64,000 nucleotides of DNA from Pseudomonadota bacterium (GCA_023423695.1 JAFAFA010000073.1:1-64000), one strand, 5' to 3'. Positions 23,685-32,520 are shown, counted from the first letter of the stretch. Numbers and translations are program-made. The notes: generated by a model not told the origin, from the sequence alone.

Positions 23685-24514
23685 AGGACACCCCATTCTT
23701 GATTGCGTCGGCGGACCTCCGCCGCGTAGTCGTCGGTTTCGGCGCTGGCGTCCCCAGCCAGCAGGCGGCCGATCCATTCGCGCGGGTTCTGCTTCTCCGC
23801 CGCGAGGTTGATCGTCCGCAGTGCGTGCTCGTCGTCGTGGTCGAGCTTCTTCCGGAGTTTGGCGATCATCCCGCCGGCGCTCGAACCCAGGACTTCCTTG
23901 CCGCGGTCGAACAGGCGCTTCTCCGGCGTGTCGGAGGCGCTGGCGGCCGGCATGGGTTTCGAGGTTGCGGCCTTGGGCTGGCGCTGGATATCGCCGGCTC
24001 CCAATCCATCCAGCAGCGACGGCGCGTCAGCGCCCGGTATGGGAGAACCGTTAGGTTCTTCCATACCGGTAAGTTCTAGATCTGAATCTGTAATCTGCGC
24101 GCGCAGAGGGAAATCCGTTACGTCACGGCTTCCCTCCGTAGCTGTAACGTTACATTCGACCGATGTAACGTTACGTCCCCGTTTCACCTTCTCCCGGTGC
24201 TGTTTCACCCGCGTTGCAGAATCGTCGCTGCCGCGCTGCCGCTTATCCCACCCCGTCAGCCGGTCGCCGTCCAGGGTCAGGCCCTGCATGGCGGCGTGGA
24301 TCGCCTCGACCTCCGCCCCCTTCAGGTCGATGGCGGCACCGACGACACGGTGGTTCCACCCCTCCAGCGTTCCCCGGACGGACGAGTTGCTCGCGTTGAC
24401 CATCATGCAGTCCCAGACAGCCAGGACGGCGTGCACCGGAACGCCGGCCTCGATGGCGACCGCGCGCCATTTCGGATCGGTCGGGGTCTCGTGGTAATAG
24501 CGCAGCCACTGCAT
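23681..24514 (-). CDS. Phage replication initiator/loader protein
   Basis: A 277-residue protein. The N-terminus (MQWLRYYHETPTDPKWRAVA, then VPVHAVLAVWDCMMVNAS, GTLEGW and LTGWDKRQRG) matches phage replication proteins with a winged-helix fold that act before a DnaB-type helicase. A linker rich in S/T/D follows, then a C-terminal helical region (KRLFDRGKEVLGSSAGGMIA, IGRLLAGDA) like helicase-loader tails. It is coupled to the primase-helicase by ATGA. Probable origin-binding protein; the origin itself was not located. Confidence 0.8.
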   Translation of the reverse strand: MQWLRYYHETPTDPKWRAVAIEAGVPVHAVLAVWDCMMVNASNSSVRGTLEGWNHRVVGAAIDLKGAEVEAIHAAMQGLTLDGDRLTGWDKRQRGSDDSATRVKQHREKVKRGRNVTSVECNVTATEGSRDVTDFPLRAQITDSDLELTGMEEPNGSPIPGADAPSLLDGLGAGDIQRQPKAATSKPMPAASASDTPEKRLFDRGKEVLGSSAGGMIAKLRKKLDHDDEHALRTINLAAEKQNPREWIGRLLAGDASAETDDYAAEVRRRNQEWGVL

Positions 24515-24730
24515 TCACGCCTCCTTGAGACCAAGGCGCGCGATGAGGCTGATAGCCTCGTCGGCGTACAGGGCGCCGGCCTCGTACAAGCTCGTGACGA
24601 GCCACTTCTGATCGTCCGGGGGGTCCCCGGCACACGCCTGCATGACGATGCGGACGCGCTCGGACGGAGCGCTGGCGTCGATCACAGCTTCCTCGACGGG
24701 AGCGATGCGGATCGGGGCGAGGAAGCTCAT
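24515..24730 (-). CDS. Small hypothetical protein in replication operon
   Basis: A 71-residue, mainly helical acidic protein (IVMQACAGDPPDDQKWLVTS, then LYADEAISLIARLGLKEA). It directly abuts the replication initiator start and overlaps the upstream gene by ATGA. No recognised domain. Confidence 0.5.
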   Translation of the reverse strand: MSFLAPIRIAPVEEAVIDASAPSERVRIVMQACAGDPPDDQKWLVTSLYEAGALYADEAISLIARLGLKEA

Positions 24731-24921
24731 GCCGCGGCTCCCTCCAGCCGGTCGGCCAATGCGTTCAGCCGGACGGCGATGGCGCGGATGTCCGCGGGGT
24801 CGGGATGCTGGGGCAGACGCTCCAGGTCTTCCACGACGCCGCCTATGGTCTGGTGGGTCGTCAGCGGCCGGGCGATGTGCAGCCGGCGGCGGACGGGGAG
24901 GCGGATCACAGGGGCGGCCAT
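24727..24921 (-). CDS. Small hypothetical protein in replication operon
   Basis: A 64-residue protein: a basic beta start (VIRLPVRRRLHIARPLTT) and a helical end with HPDPADIRAIAVRLNALADR. Coupled by ATGA to the downstream gene; the start at MAAPVIRL was chosen over a longer frame lacking family-like sequence. Function unknown. Confidence 0.5.
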   Translation of the reverse strand: MAAPVIRLPVRRRLHIARPLTTHQTIGGVVEDLERLPQHPDPADIRAIAVRLNALADRLEGAAA

Positions 24922-25136
24922 GTGGCCCCCATGTGGCTGAACGCCAGTTCCGCGATTGCAGCGGCGGTGGTCGGGCAAAGGCCAAACCGACGTGCGACGG
25001 CACAGGCGGCTGCGGGGGTTGCATCGAAGGCAGTGAACGGGGTAAACATCGGAGCAGTTAGCAGTCCGAATTTACCCGCCGCCCCGGTCGCGCTCTGCAC
25101 AAGCGCGGTTTCGGGGCGGTGGTGTTTCGGGGACAT
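24906..25136 (-). CDS. Small hypothetical protein
   Basis: 76 residues if started at 25136; a shorter form from MFTPFTAFDA (25049) is equally plausible. The shared part has an alanine-rich helix (ATPAAACAVARRFGLCPTTA) resembling a short HTH, and ends SHMGATWPPL. It follows the AlpA-like gene by 2 bp. Confidence 0.45.
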   Translation of the reverse strand: MSPKHHRPETALVQSATGAAGKFGLLTAPMFTPFTAFDATPAAACAVARRFGLCPTTAAAIAELAFSHMGATWPPL

Positions 25137-25138
25137 TG

Positions 25139-25324
25139 TTACGCGGCTTCCAGGCTGGCCGCGAAGGCATGGATGCTGGCAACCGGCACCAGCGTCTTCG
25201 TTCCGAGCTTCTTGCGCTCCAGCTTTCCCTCATTGAAAAGGGCGAAGAGCTTCGTCTTGCCGATGTTGCCCAACATCTTGCGGGCAGTTTCGGTGTCGAC
25301 AAGAACGGGTTCGGTCTGGCCCAT
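25139..25324 (-). CDS. HTH/AlpA-like excisionase-type regulator
   Basis: A 61-residue protein with the winged HTH of excisionases: VDTETARKMLGNIGKTKLFA, then FNEGKLERKKLGTKTLVPVA and IHAFAASLEAA. In P4-like elements such a protein next to the integrase controls excision and replication. It is first in the leftward replication gene series; the start ATG fits the family. Whether it acts as excisionase or transcription factor cannot be told from sequence. Confidence 0.75.
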   Translation of the reverse strand: MGQTEPVLVDTETARKMLGNIGKTKLFALFNEGKLERKKLGTKTLVPVASIHAFAASLEAA

Positions 25325-25416
25325 AGTGTTCTCCGTTCCTTGCGATGCCGCTTGGCGTCGCTGTGGTTCGGAGAGGATGGCCGTTATCGGATTGAGCTTC
25401 GCGGGGACACGTTCAT

Positions 25417-26085
25417 CTATTTTTGCGGTGGGTGTCCCCTGTTGCTCCGGCGCCGGTACACGTCGATCATGTCCGGCGTCGCCTCCACCCCCATCATTCC
25501 GGCGCAGGCCTGGACGAAGGCGATGCCGGCACCACCGGGGATGCCGTTAGATTTTGAAACTGGCCATTTCCCGAAGTGCTTCTCATAGATTTCTGGCAAG
25601 CGTCCACCAACCAGCCACGTTTCCGGCTTCTCCCCCGGCACCTCAATTTTTGGGTCGTATGAAGGCGGATGCTCCAAGTAGCCGCAAGCTTCCTTAGACC
25701 ATCGCTCAATCTTTCCGGCGGCATCAATCAACGTTGTCAGCGTCGAGACGACTTCACTTTCAGAAGGTATTGCTGGATTCTGCTGGTATAGGAGCGCGCC
25801 AAGGATATGATGGGGTGGCTGATCTGTGCCATCTGGTAATAGGGCCTTAATCAATCCACTCGCTGCTCTCCTGATCTTAGATAGATCATTCAAACGCTTC
25901 TCATTTGACGGGAAGAGCCGGAGCGCTCGCCGCCATTCAAGGCCGGCCTCAGCTTGCTGGATATCATCGACCAACGCCTCCAAGTCGACATCAGCCGTAT
26001 CCTTCCCGGTGACCGACAAGATGGTCGTCAGCCGCTCACGCCAGTACCAAGGGATCACCTGCACCTCCGCATGGTGCAACCGCAA
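25417..26085 (-). CDS. Hypothetical island protein
   Basis: A 222-residue soluble, mostly helical protein with somewhat lower GC than its neighbours. Segments such as WYWRERLTTILSVTGKDTAD, RLNDLSKIRRAASGLIKALL and AGIAFVQACAGMMGVEATPD are visible; no catalytic motif. It lies between the integrase and the AlpA-like gene in the same direction. I recognise no family; a role in excision, regulation or defence is possible. Confidence 0.65.
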   Translation of the reverse strand: MRLHHAEVQVIPWYWRERLTTILSVTGKDTADVDLEALVDDIQQAEAGLEWRRALRLFPSNEKRLNDLSKIRRAASGLIKALLPDGTDQPPHHILGALLYQQNPAIPSESEVVSTLTTLIDAAGKIERWSKEACGYLEHPPSYDPKIEVPGEKPETWLVGGRLPEIYEKHFGKWPVSKSNGIPGGAGIAFVQACAGMMGVEATPDMIDVYRRRSNRGHPPQK

Positions 26086-26225
26086 GGAGGGTCGGCGCGG
26101 CGGGGTGATGCGGTGTCACCTGCTCCCCCCGTCGGGGTAGCCGCGCCGAACTCAGAATAGCACGAAAGAGCAACATCGAAGACTCTGGTTGAAACAGCGC
26201 CCGATAAAGGGCGGTCGGCTTTGAA

Positions 26226-27470
26226 TCATCCTGTGTCATCGCCAGCTTGCTGTTCGGGTGAGCCAATCGCCCTTGCCGTCGGAATGGTGGTGCAGAACTG
26301 CGCCCATTGCTCCATGAGCGTCCGGCGCTTCTCCAGAAGATCGCCGCGTCGATAAGCGGCCTCCACCTTGTCCTTGATCGTGTGCGCCAAAGCCATTTCC
26401 GCTACGTCACGCGGGGTGCTGGTCATTTCCGATGTCCAGTCGCGGAATGCGGAGCGGAAGCCGTGGGCTGTCGCGTCCAGCTTCATGCGGCGCAAGAGCA
26501 TGGTGAACGTCATGTCAGACATGGGCTTATCGGGCTTGCTGCCCTCGAATACCAGGGCGTCGGGATCGTCGGGTTTGCGGGCCAGCACGCGGGCTTCCTG
26601 AAGGATCTCGACAACTCGCGGCGCCAGCGGCACCACATGGGTCTTGCCGGCTTTCATTCGCCCGGCCGGGATTGTCCAGAGCTTGGCGCCGAGATCGATC
26701 TCTCGCCAGATGGCACCGCGCATTTCGCCCGATCGGGCGGCGGTCAGAATGAGGAATTCCAGCGCCAACTTGACCATAGGGCTGGCCTGTTCGGTGGTGC
26801 GCAGTCTGGACAGGAAGGCGGCTACCTCTGTGAAGGGCAGAGCGGCGAAATGCTCCACTGCCTCATTCTGCCTGGGCAGGCCTTTGGCGACTCCGCGCAC
26901 CGGGTTCTCCCCTTCACGCAGGCCTTTGGTGGTTGCCCAATCTAGAACGGTCCCGATCCGCTGGCGCACCCGGCGGGCCGTCTCAGGCTTCTCCAGCCAG
27001 ATCGGCAGGAGCACGTCCCGAACCTCGGGCATGCCGATCTCGTCCACCTTCAACTGCCCCAACTGTGGGAAGGCATAGGTTTCCAGGGTGGTGAGCCACT
27101 GTGCCGCATGCTTATCGTTCTTCCAGCCGTCCTTGTGCTCCTTGTGGCAGGACTCGGCGGCCTCCTTGAAGGTCGGCACCACGCGCCGGGCTGCCCTGCG
27201 GTCGGCGAGCGGATCGCCGCCGGTCCGCGCAGCCTTCCTCATGGCGACGGCGGTTTCCCGCGCCTCCGCAAGCGAGACAAGGGAGACGGAGCCAAGACCG
27301 ATGTCCCGTCGCTTGCCCTGGATCACGATGCGCAGGAGCCAGTGCTTGGCTCCGCTGGCGTCCACCTCCAGATACAGCCCATTGCCATCGGCATGTCGGC
27401 CAGCTTTTGCTGCACGAACCGCGACGGCGGTAAGAGCCTTCTCGGGGTGGCGCCCGGCACGTTTCGGCAT
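26226..27470 (-). CDS. int: P4-type tyrosine recombinase/integrase
   Basis: About 414 residues: an N-terminal DUF4102-type arm-binding domain (LTAVAVRAAKAGRHADGNGL, then RDIGLGSVSLVSLAEARETA), a SAM-like core-binding domain and a catalytic domain. Catalytic residues: Arg in TAARSGEMRGA, Lys in GRMKAGKTHVVPL, His-x-x-Arg in AHGFRSAFRDW, and His...Tyr in ALAHTIKDKVEAAYRRGD. Start MPKRAGRH fits the family; longer in-frame starts at 27500 and 27554 would translate through the arm-type repeats. It integrates the island into tRNA-Ser(UGA). Confidence 0.93.
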   Translation of the reverse strand: MPKRAGRHPEKALTAVAVRAAKAGRHADGNGLYLEVDASGAKHWLLRIVIQGKRRDIGLGSVSLVSLAEARETAVAMRKAARTGGDPLADRRAARRVVPTFKEAAESCHKEHKDGWKNDKHAAQWLTTLETYAFPQLGQLKVDEIGMPEVRDVLLPIWLEKPETARRVRQRIGTVLDWATTKGLREGENPVRGVAKGLPRQNEAVEHFAALPFTEVAAFLSRLRTTEQASPMVKLALEFLILTAARSGEMRGAIWREIDLGAKLWTIPAGRMKAGKTHVVPLAPRVVEILQEARVLARKPDDPDALVFEGSKPDKPMSDMTFTMLLRRMKLDATAHGFRSAFRDWTSEMTSTPRDVAEMALAHTIKDKVEAAYRRGDLLEKRRTLMEQWAQFCTTIPTARAIGSPEQQAGDDTG

Positions 27471-27489
27471 CTTGATCTGGTCTTTTATC

Positions 27490-27508
27490 CCCACATCCAT
27501 CCCCACAT
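27490..27508 (+). promoter_or_regulatory. Putative integrase arm-type sites, right
   Basis: CCCACAT at 27490-27496 and 27502-27508, 12 bp start to start, in the same orientation and period as the pair at 5753-5771. They lie just upstream of the chosen integrase start, so integrase could also regulate itself here. Confidence 0.5.
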
Positions 27509-27627
27509 TTTGGCGCGGGTTGATGCGGTCGTCAAGGAACTTATAAGAACTCACTCACCAAAACACATCAGCGATATCAATGCATTACTGAACCTGCACG
27601 AACTCCTAAGAACCCATGTTCTAAAGA

Positions 27628-27641
27628 CACCTCTTCCGCCA
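27628..27641 (+). repeat. attR core
   Basis: CACCTCTTCCGCCA, an exact copy of the last 14 bases of tRNA-Ser(UGA). It marks the right end of the island, about 157 bp from the integrase start. Confidence 0.9.
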
Positions 27642-27704
27642 TATTTCTCAACATTCTCCCGGCTGTGACAGGCTGCGCACCCCATCGGAATGCGCGCCCT
27701 TGCC

Positions 27705-28274
27705 TTACATCTGGCCCAGGATTTCACGCGAGCGGTCGCGGTACTCAGCCTCCGTTATAAGTTTCTGCTTTTTGAGCGAGGCGAGGTCTTTAAGCTTCGA
27801 CTCCGCATCTTCCTTGCTCAACCGGGGGCTGGGAGCGGGGGATACGACCAAGGGGCTGCTCTGCGACATGCCCCCCATCGGAACATTTCCAGCAGGCGCG
27901 GCAAGCACCACGGAAACATTCGAAGGATACACATAGGCCGCCCCGGAACCCATATCGACAGCAGCACCGATGATCCCGCCCGCGATGATATTGCCGAACG
28001 CAGCGCCAGCCGTGCTTGATGTGACGGACGTGGAGCCCTTGGAACCATCGACATGCTCGCAAGCGACGGTCAAATCTCCGTAAGCTTTCGTGACTGTGGT
28101 TGCCCCTGGCGTCTTCGGGATCGTCCAGCTACCCTTTTCATTCGATAGCTTGCACTCTGCGCCATCTTTGGAGGGAGTGTTCACTGCCACTGATTGGGTA
28201 GTGCCTGCCGTGATCGACGCACAACCCGTCACATACAAGGCGCCAAAGAGCGCTAGAATAGTAACTTTTTTCAT
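27705..28274 (-). CDS. SHOCT-domain lipoprotein
   Basis: A 189-residue protein with a lipoprotein signal (ILALFGALYVTGCA, lipobox VTGC). The central part is beta-rich with a glycine-rich hydrophobic stretch (GNIIAGGIIGAAVDMGSGAA), and the C-terminus is a SHOCT-like helix pair (SKLKDLASLKKQKLITEAEY, ending ILGQM). GGGGG lies five nt before the start. It is the first gene outside the island at its right end. Probable outer-membrane-associated lipoprotein of unknown role. Confidence 0.8.
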   Translation of the reverse strand: MKKVTILALFGALYVTGCASITAGTTQSVAVNTPSKDGAECKLSNEKGSWTIPKTPGATTVTKAYGDLTVACEHVDGSKGSTSVTSSTAGAAFGNIIAGGIIGAAVDMGSGAAYVYPSNVSVVLAAPAGNVPMGGMSQSSPLVVSPAPSPRLSKEDAESKLKDLASLKKQKLITEAEYRDRSREILGQM

Positions 28275-28595
28275 AAATGCCCCCATTTAATGCGCAGTAC
28301 CCCAACTCAATGCCGGAGATGGAACGACGCTGGTTCTGCGCAACCGGCGAATCATGCTGCAGCAAGCATGGGTTGTCTATAGAAAGAATCTTCGAGAGAA
28401 GAGACGTTATGCCGCTGCCAGTGACGTATCGCGGCATTGGTTTTGATCGGTTTTTGCATCGGCTGCGGAGAAAATCTGGCCTCTAAGCGGCTAGTGCACT
28501 GCCCCAAACCGCATACCATCATATGACCCCCACCCTTTTGCGCATGCCCGATTGCTCTGCTAGCGTCCCTTTCGAGACAGGGTGAGGAGCGTATT
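28275..28595. other. Intergenic region
   Basis: About 320 bp between divergent genes, with lower GC. A 69-codon frame on the plus strand lacks an SD and starts 3 bp from the lipoprotein gene, so I do not call it. The region should hold promoters for both flanking genes. Confidence 0.5.
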
Positions 28596-29036
28596 ATGGG
28601 ACTGATCAGCTTTCTGAAGAAGACCGCCGCCGGCCATACGGATCGCCAGAAGCAGGCGCGCTACGACCGTGCCAATGCGCGGGCCAACGACTACATGGAA
28701 GTGGCGCAGTGGTATGCCGAGGAAGGCGACGGCAACCCGCGCATTCTGCAGAACTATCAGGAACTTGCGGCGCTGCCTTTCCGTCAGGGGCATGCGGCCA
28801 CGCTGGTCGGCTACCGCAACGACATCACCCGCAAGCTGGGTCACGCCGCCCACATCGGCACCAAGCAGAATCCGTGGATCGCGGCCTTCCTGCGGCCGGA
28901 TGACGGGACCGTCTATTGCGCCTATGTGCTGCTGCGCGACGACGACCAGCAGTTCGCCCTCATGAAGCCCTACTGGTTCCTGGCCGGCAACGAAACCGTG
29001 GCCGGGTTCAAGCGGCCCGTCTTCGGCATCGTCTGA
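28596..29036 (+). CDS. Hypothetical protein
   Basis: A 146-residue cytosolic protein with a charged N-terminal helix (ANARANDYMEVAQWYAEEGD) and a beta-rich C-terminus (YCAYVLLRDDDQQFALMKPY, GFKRPVFGIV). GAGGAG precedes the ATG. It lies 24 bp upstream of the next gene and probably forms an operon with it. No family recognised. Confidence 0.75.
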   Translation: MGLISFLKKTAAGHTDRQKQARYDRANARANDYMEVAQWYAEEGDGNPRILQNYQELAALPFRQGHAATLVGYRNDITRKLGHAAHIGTKQNPWIAAFLRPDDGTVYCAYVLLRDDDQQFALMKPYWFLAGNETVAGFKRPVFGIV

Positions 29037-29060
29037 TCTGCCGCGCAGGAGTACGACCCT

Positions 29061-29678
29061 ATGCCGAACATCGCCGATCTGGTCGCGAATCCGGAAAGCT
29101 TCCTCAAGAACAACCTGATCTGGATCCAATATCAATCCTACCAGCCCAACTACCGCGTCGGCGGCGTCAAGAGCTTCACCCTCACCGACGACGGGATGAC
29201 CTGCACGCGCAAGGGCACCGGCATCATCTCCCAGTTCTCCACCAAGAACGCCGATGTCTGGTCGGTGCGCTACGACCAGGGCAACCAGCCGGGAAGCTGG
29301 AAGGCCTACTGGCTGCCGTACGACCAGGATTTCAAGCATCTCGTCGTGCTGGAGGACGAGGCCGACGTGATGTTCACGCCGACGATGGACGGCTGCTCCT
29401 TCGGCTTCAGCGACCATGGCGGCGGCACCTTCTCCGCCTCGCACGGCAATCTGCAGACCGCCCAGGGACGGATCGACGAGGCCGGGCTGCGCCAGGGTAT
29501 GCGCATGCACGCCACCACCCTGCACAAGTCGCAATACATGAACGTGCCGGGCACCGACGCGGTGAAGGTCACGCTGGTCGGTGTGCGCAACGGCAAGAAA
29601 TGGCGCTTCTTCTATCAGCAATACATCGACCAGATGGGCGCCTTCACCCTGCTGAAGGTGGCACAGGTCAAGAAGTAG
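29061..29678 (+). CDS. Hypothetical protein, possibly CNF-like deamidase fold
   Basis: A 205-residue, beta-rich protein without signal peptide. A Gly-Cys motif (DGCSFGFSDHGGG, Cys112) is followed by His128 in SASHGNLQ. That is the spacing and order seen in the papain-like deamidase toxins (CNF/BLF1 and CheD groups), where Cys and His form the catalytic pair. No delivery domain is present. The similarity rests on this motif alone, so deamidase activity is a hypothesis. It is coupled with the hypothetical gene upstream. Confidence 0.7.
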   Translation: MPNIADLVANPESFLKNNLIWIQYQSYQPNYRVGGVKSFTLTDDGMTCTRKGTGIISQFSTKNADVWSVRYDQGNQPGSWKAYWLPYDQDFKHLVVLEDEADVMFTPTMDGCSFGFSDHGGGTFSASHGNLQTAQGRIDEAGLRQGMRMHATTLHKSQYMNVPGTDAVKVTLVGVRNGKKWRFFYQQYIDQMGAFTLLKVAQVKK

Positions 29679-29829
29679 CGCCCACACCCTCCCGCGCCCC
29701 CGTCCCGCTCCCCCGCCACCACCTTTCCCACGGAAGACAGCCCGGTTCCGCCTTGCTACAGTCCCTGTTCCTCGGACCTGTCCCGAACGGCTTGTTCCGC
29801 AAGACAGACACAGACCAGAGACAAGGCAC

Positions 29830-32487
29830 ATGGACAAAGGCACGCCGAAGGCCATCCGGCTTCAGGACTATCGCCCGCCGGCGCATCTGATCGACACGGT
29901 CGATCTGTTCGTCGACCTGGGCGAGGATGTCACCACCGTCCGCACGGTGCTGGCGATCCGCCGCAACCCCGACCGTCCGGAGGCGGCGACGGAGCCGCTG
30001 TCGCTCGACGGCCAGAGGCTGGAGCTGGTGTCGGTGGCGCTGGACGGGCGGACGCTGGGGCCGGACGAGTTCACCGTCACGCCCGATCACCTGATCGTGC
30101 TGGAGGTGCCGGACAGCTACACGCTTGAAACCATCGTCCGCATCAAGCCGCAGGAGAACACGGCGCTGGAGGGGCTCTACAAGTCCTCCGGCAACTTCTG
30201 CACCCAGTGCGAGGCGGAGGGCTTCCGCAAGATCACCTATTTCATCGACCGGCCGGACGTGATGGCGCGCTACAGCACCACCATCACCGCAGACAAGGCG
30301 CGCTATCCGGTGCTGCTGTCCAACGGCAACCTCGCCGCCTCCGGTGATCTGGAGGGCGGGCGCCACTGGGCGCGCTGGGAGGATCCCTTCCCCAAGCCCT
30401 GCTACCTGTTCGCGCTGGTCGCCGGCAGTCTCGTCCATGGCGAGGACCGCTTCCGCACCGCCTCGGGCCGCGACGTGACCCTGCGCATCTATGTGGAGCC
30501 GGGCAACGAGGACAAGATCGACCACGCCATGCGCTCGCTGATCAAGTCGATGCGCTGGGACGAAGAGGTCTATGGGTTGGAATACGACCTGGACATCTTC
30601 AACATCGTCGCGGTCGGCGACTTCAACATGGGGGCGATGGAAAACAAGTCGCTCAACGTCTTCAACACCAAATACATCCTGGCGAAGCCGGAGACCGCGA
30701 CCGACACCGATTTCCTCAACATCGAGGCGGTGGTCGCGCACGAGTACTTCCACAACTGGACCGGCAACCGCGTCACCTGCCGCGATTGGTTCCAGCTGTC
30801 GCTGAAGGAAGGGCTGACGGTCTTCCGCGACCAGGAATTCTCGTCCGACATGCATTCCCGCGCGGTGAAGCGCATTGCCGACGTCCAGGGGCTGCGCACC
30901 GTGCAGTTCCAGGAGGACGCCGGCGCCATGGCCCATCCGGTGCGCCCGGACAGCTATGTCGAGATCAACAACTTCTACACCCCCACGGTCTACAACAAGG
31001 GTGCGGAAGTCATCCGCATGATCCACACCCTGCTGGGACCGGAGAAGTACCGCAAGGGCACCGATCTCTACTTCCAGCGTCATGACGGGCAGGCGGTCAC
31101 CTGCGACGATTTCGTGGCGGCCATGGCGGACGCCAGCGGCGTCGACCTGACCCAGTTCCAGCTGTGGTACCGGCAGGCCGGCACGCCGGAGCTGGACATC
31201 GCCGGCAGCCATGACGCGACGGCGAAGACCTACACCCTGACGGTGAAGCAGACGGTCCCGCCGACGCCGGGCCAGCCGAACAAGCAGCCGATGCACATTC
31301 CACTGGTGGTCGGCCTGCTCGGCGCCGACGGGCAGGACCTGCCGCTGCGCCTGGAGGGCGAGGAGGAGGCCGACGGCACCAGCCGCATCCTGCACGTCAC
31401 GGCGGAAAGCCAGAGCTTCACCTTCCGCGACATCCCGGCCCGTCCGGTGCCGTCGCTGCTGCGCGGCTTCTCCGCTCCGGTGAAGCTGAAGACCGACCTG
31501 ACGGACAGCGACCTCACCTTCCTGATGGCGCATGACAGCGACGCCTTCAACCGGTGGGAAGCCGGGCAGATCCTGGGCACGCGCATCCTGCTGAACCTCG
31601 TCGCCGACCGGCAAGCCGGCCGCGATCTGGTGCTGCCGGAGGGTTATGCCGACGCTTTCGCCCGGATCCTGGCCGATGCCGGCCGCGACCCGGCCTTCGC
31701 CGCCCAGGCGCTGGTTCTGCCGACGGAGGCCTATCTCGGCACCCAGATGGCGGTGGTCGATCCCGACGCCATCCACACGGTGCGGGAATTCGCGCGCAAG
31801 ACGCTGGCCGGCCGCCTGCGGGCGCAGTTCCTTGATCTCTACCGCCGCAACAGCAGCCAGGAGCCCTTCTCCGTCGATGCCGACGCCATCGGCAAGCGGG
31901 CGCTGAAAAACCTCTGCCTCGCCTACCTGATGGCGCTGGAGGACGATGAGGCGCTGGATCTGTGCCTCACCCAGTACCGCGGCGCCAAGGGCATGACCGA
32001 CGAGATCGCCGCCCTGCAGTTCCTGTCCAACGCCGCCTCGCCGGAAGGCGACAAGGCGCTGGCCGACTTCTACGAGCGCTGGAAGGGCGAGGCGCTGGTG
32101 GTCGACAAGTGGTTCGGCGTGCAGGCGATGTCGCACCGCGCCGACACCCTGGACCGGGTGACGGCCCTGCTCGGCCACCCCGCCTTCGAGATCCGGAACC
32201 CCAACAAGGTCTATGCGCTGATCGGCGGTTTCGCCAACGGCAACCCGGTCCGCTTCCACGACCGGAGTGGAGCCGGATACCGCTTCCTCGCCGATCAGGT
32301 GCTTCGACTGGACCCAATGAACCCCCAGGTTGCTGCCCGCCTGATGGGCCCCTTCTCCCGTCTGCGGCGCTATGACGCGGCCCGTCAGGCCATGATGAAG
32401 GCCGAATTGGAGCGGATCGTCGCCACTGCGGGCCTGTCGCCCGACGTTTACGAGGTCGCGAGCAAGAGTCTGGCCGCTGCGGCCTGA
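29830..32487 (+). CDS. pepN: Aminopeptidase N (M1 family)
   Basis: Removes N-terminal residues from peptides in the cytoplasm. The 885 residues match gammaproteobacterial-type PepN. Exopeptidase motif GAMEN is in FNMGAMENKSLNVFNTKYIL, and the zinc site HEYFHNWTGNR with the downstream Glu in LKEGLTVFRDQEF is intact. The C-terminal helical domain (KALADFYERWKGEALVVDKW, ending YEVASKSLAAAA) is complete. It stands alone and ends at a strong hairpin shared with the convergent cytochrome gene. Confidence 0.97.
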   Translation: MDKGTPKAIRLQDYRPPAHLIDTVDLFVDLGEDVTTVRTVLAIRRNPDRPEAATEPLSLDGQRLELVSVALDGRTLGPDEFTVTPDHLIVLEVPDSYTLETIVRIKPQENTALEGLYKSSGNFCTQCEAEGFRKITYFIDRPDVMARYSTTITADKARYPVLLSNGNLAASGDLEGGRHWARWEDPFPKPCYLFALVAGSLVHGEDRFRTASGRDVTLRIYVEPGNEDKIDHAMRSLIKSMRWDEEVYGLEYDLDIFNIVAVGDFNMGAMENKSLNVFNTKYILAKPETATDTDFLNIEAVVAHEYFHNWTGNRVTCRDWFQLSLKEGLTVFRDQEFSSDMHSRAVKRIADVQGLRTVQFQEDAGAMAHPVRPDSYVEINNFYTPTVYNKGAEVIRMIHTLLGPEKYRKGTDLYFQRHDGQAVTCDDFVAAMADASGVDLTQFQLWYRQAGTPELDIAGSHDATAKTYTLTVKQTVPPTPGQPNKQPMHIPLVVGLLGADGQDLPLRLEGEEEADGTSRILHVTAESQSFTFRDIPARPVPSLLRGFSAPVKLKTDLTDSDLTFLMAHDSDAFNRWEAGQILGTRILLNLVADRQAGRDLVLPEGYADAFARILADAGRDPAFAAQALVLPTEAYLGTQMAVVDPDAIHTVREFARKTLAGRLRAQFLDLYRRNSSQEPFSVDADAIGKRALKNLCLAYLMALEDDEALDLCLTQYRGAKGMTDEIAALQFLSNAASPEGDKALADFYERWKGEALVVDKWFGVQAMSHRADTLDRVTALLGHPAFEIRNPNKVYALIGGFANGNPVRFHDRSGAGYRFLADQVLRLDPMNPQVAARLMGPFSRLRRYDAARQAMMKAELERIVATAGLSPDVYEVASKSLAAAA

Positions 32488-32520
32488 GACTCGGCACCAA
32501 AGGACTAGGCGCATAAGCAC

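Larger units (their letters stand above)
5681..27641. mobile_element. tRNA-Ser-integrated genomic island (phage-satellite-like)
   Basis: Bounded by a 14-bp direct repeat of the tRNA-Ser 3' end (5681-5694 and 27628-27641), with a P4-type integrase just inside the right end. The right half holds phage-type replication genes (HTH/AlpA-like protein, initiator, primase-helicase) and small phage genes; the left half holds cargo, including a CRISPR locus and an AT-rich operon. No capsid, portal, large terminase or tail genes were recognised. The repeats and gene content are seen directly; the satellite interpretation is inference. Confidence 0.9.

Noticed and set aside
28277..28486. 69-codon plus-strand frame
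   Set aside because: No SD, abuts the divergent lipoprotein start, and the sequence has no coherent fold or family.
29668..32520. A 950-codon open frame antisense to pepN
   Set aside because: Typical antisense frame of a high-GC gene, histidine/arginine/glycine rich with no domain; pepN on the other strand is unmistakable.
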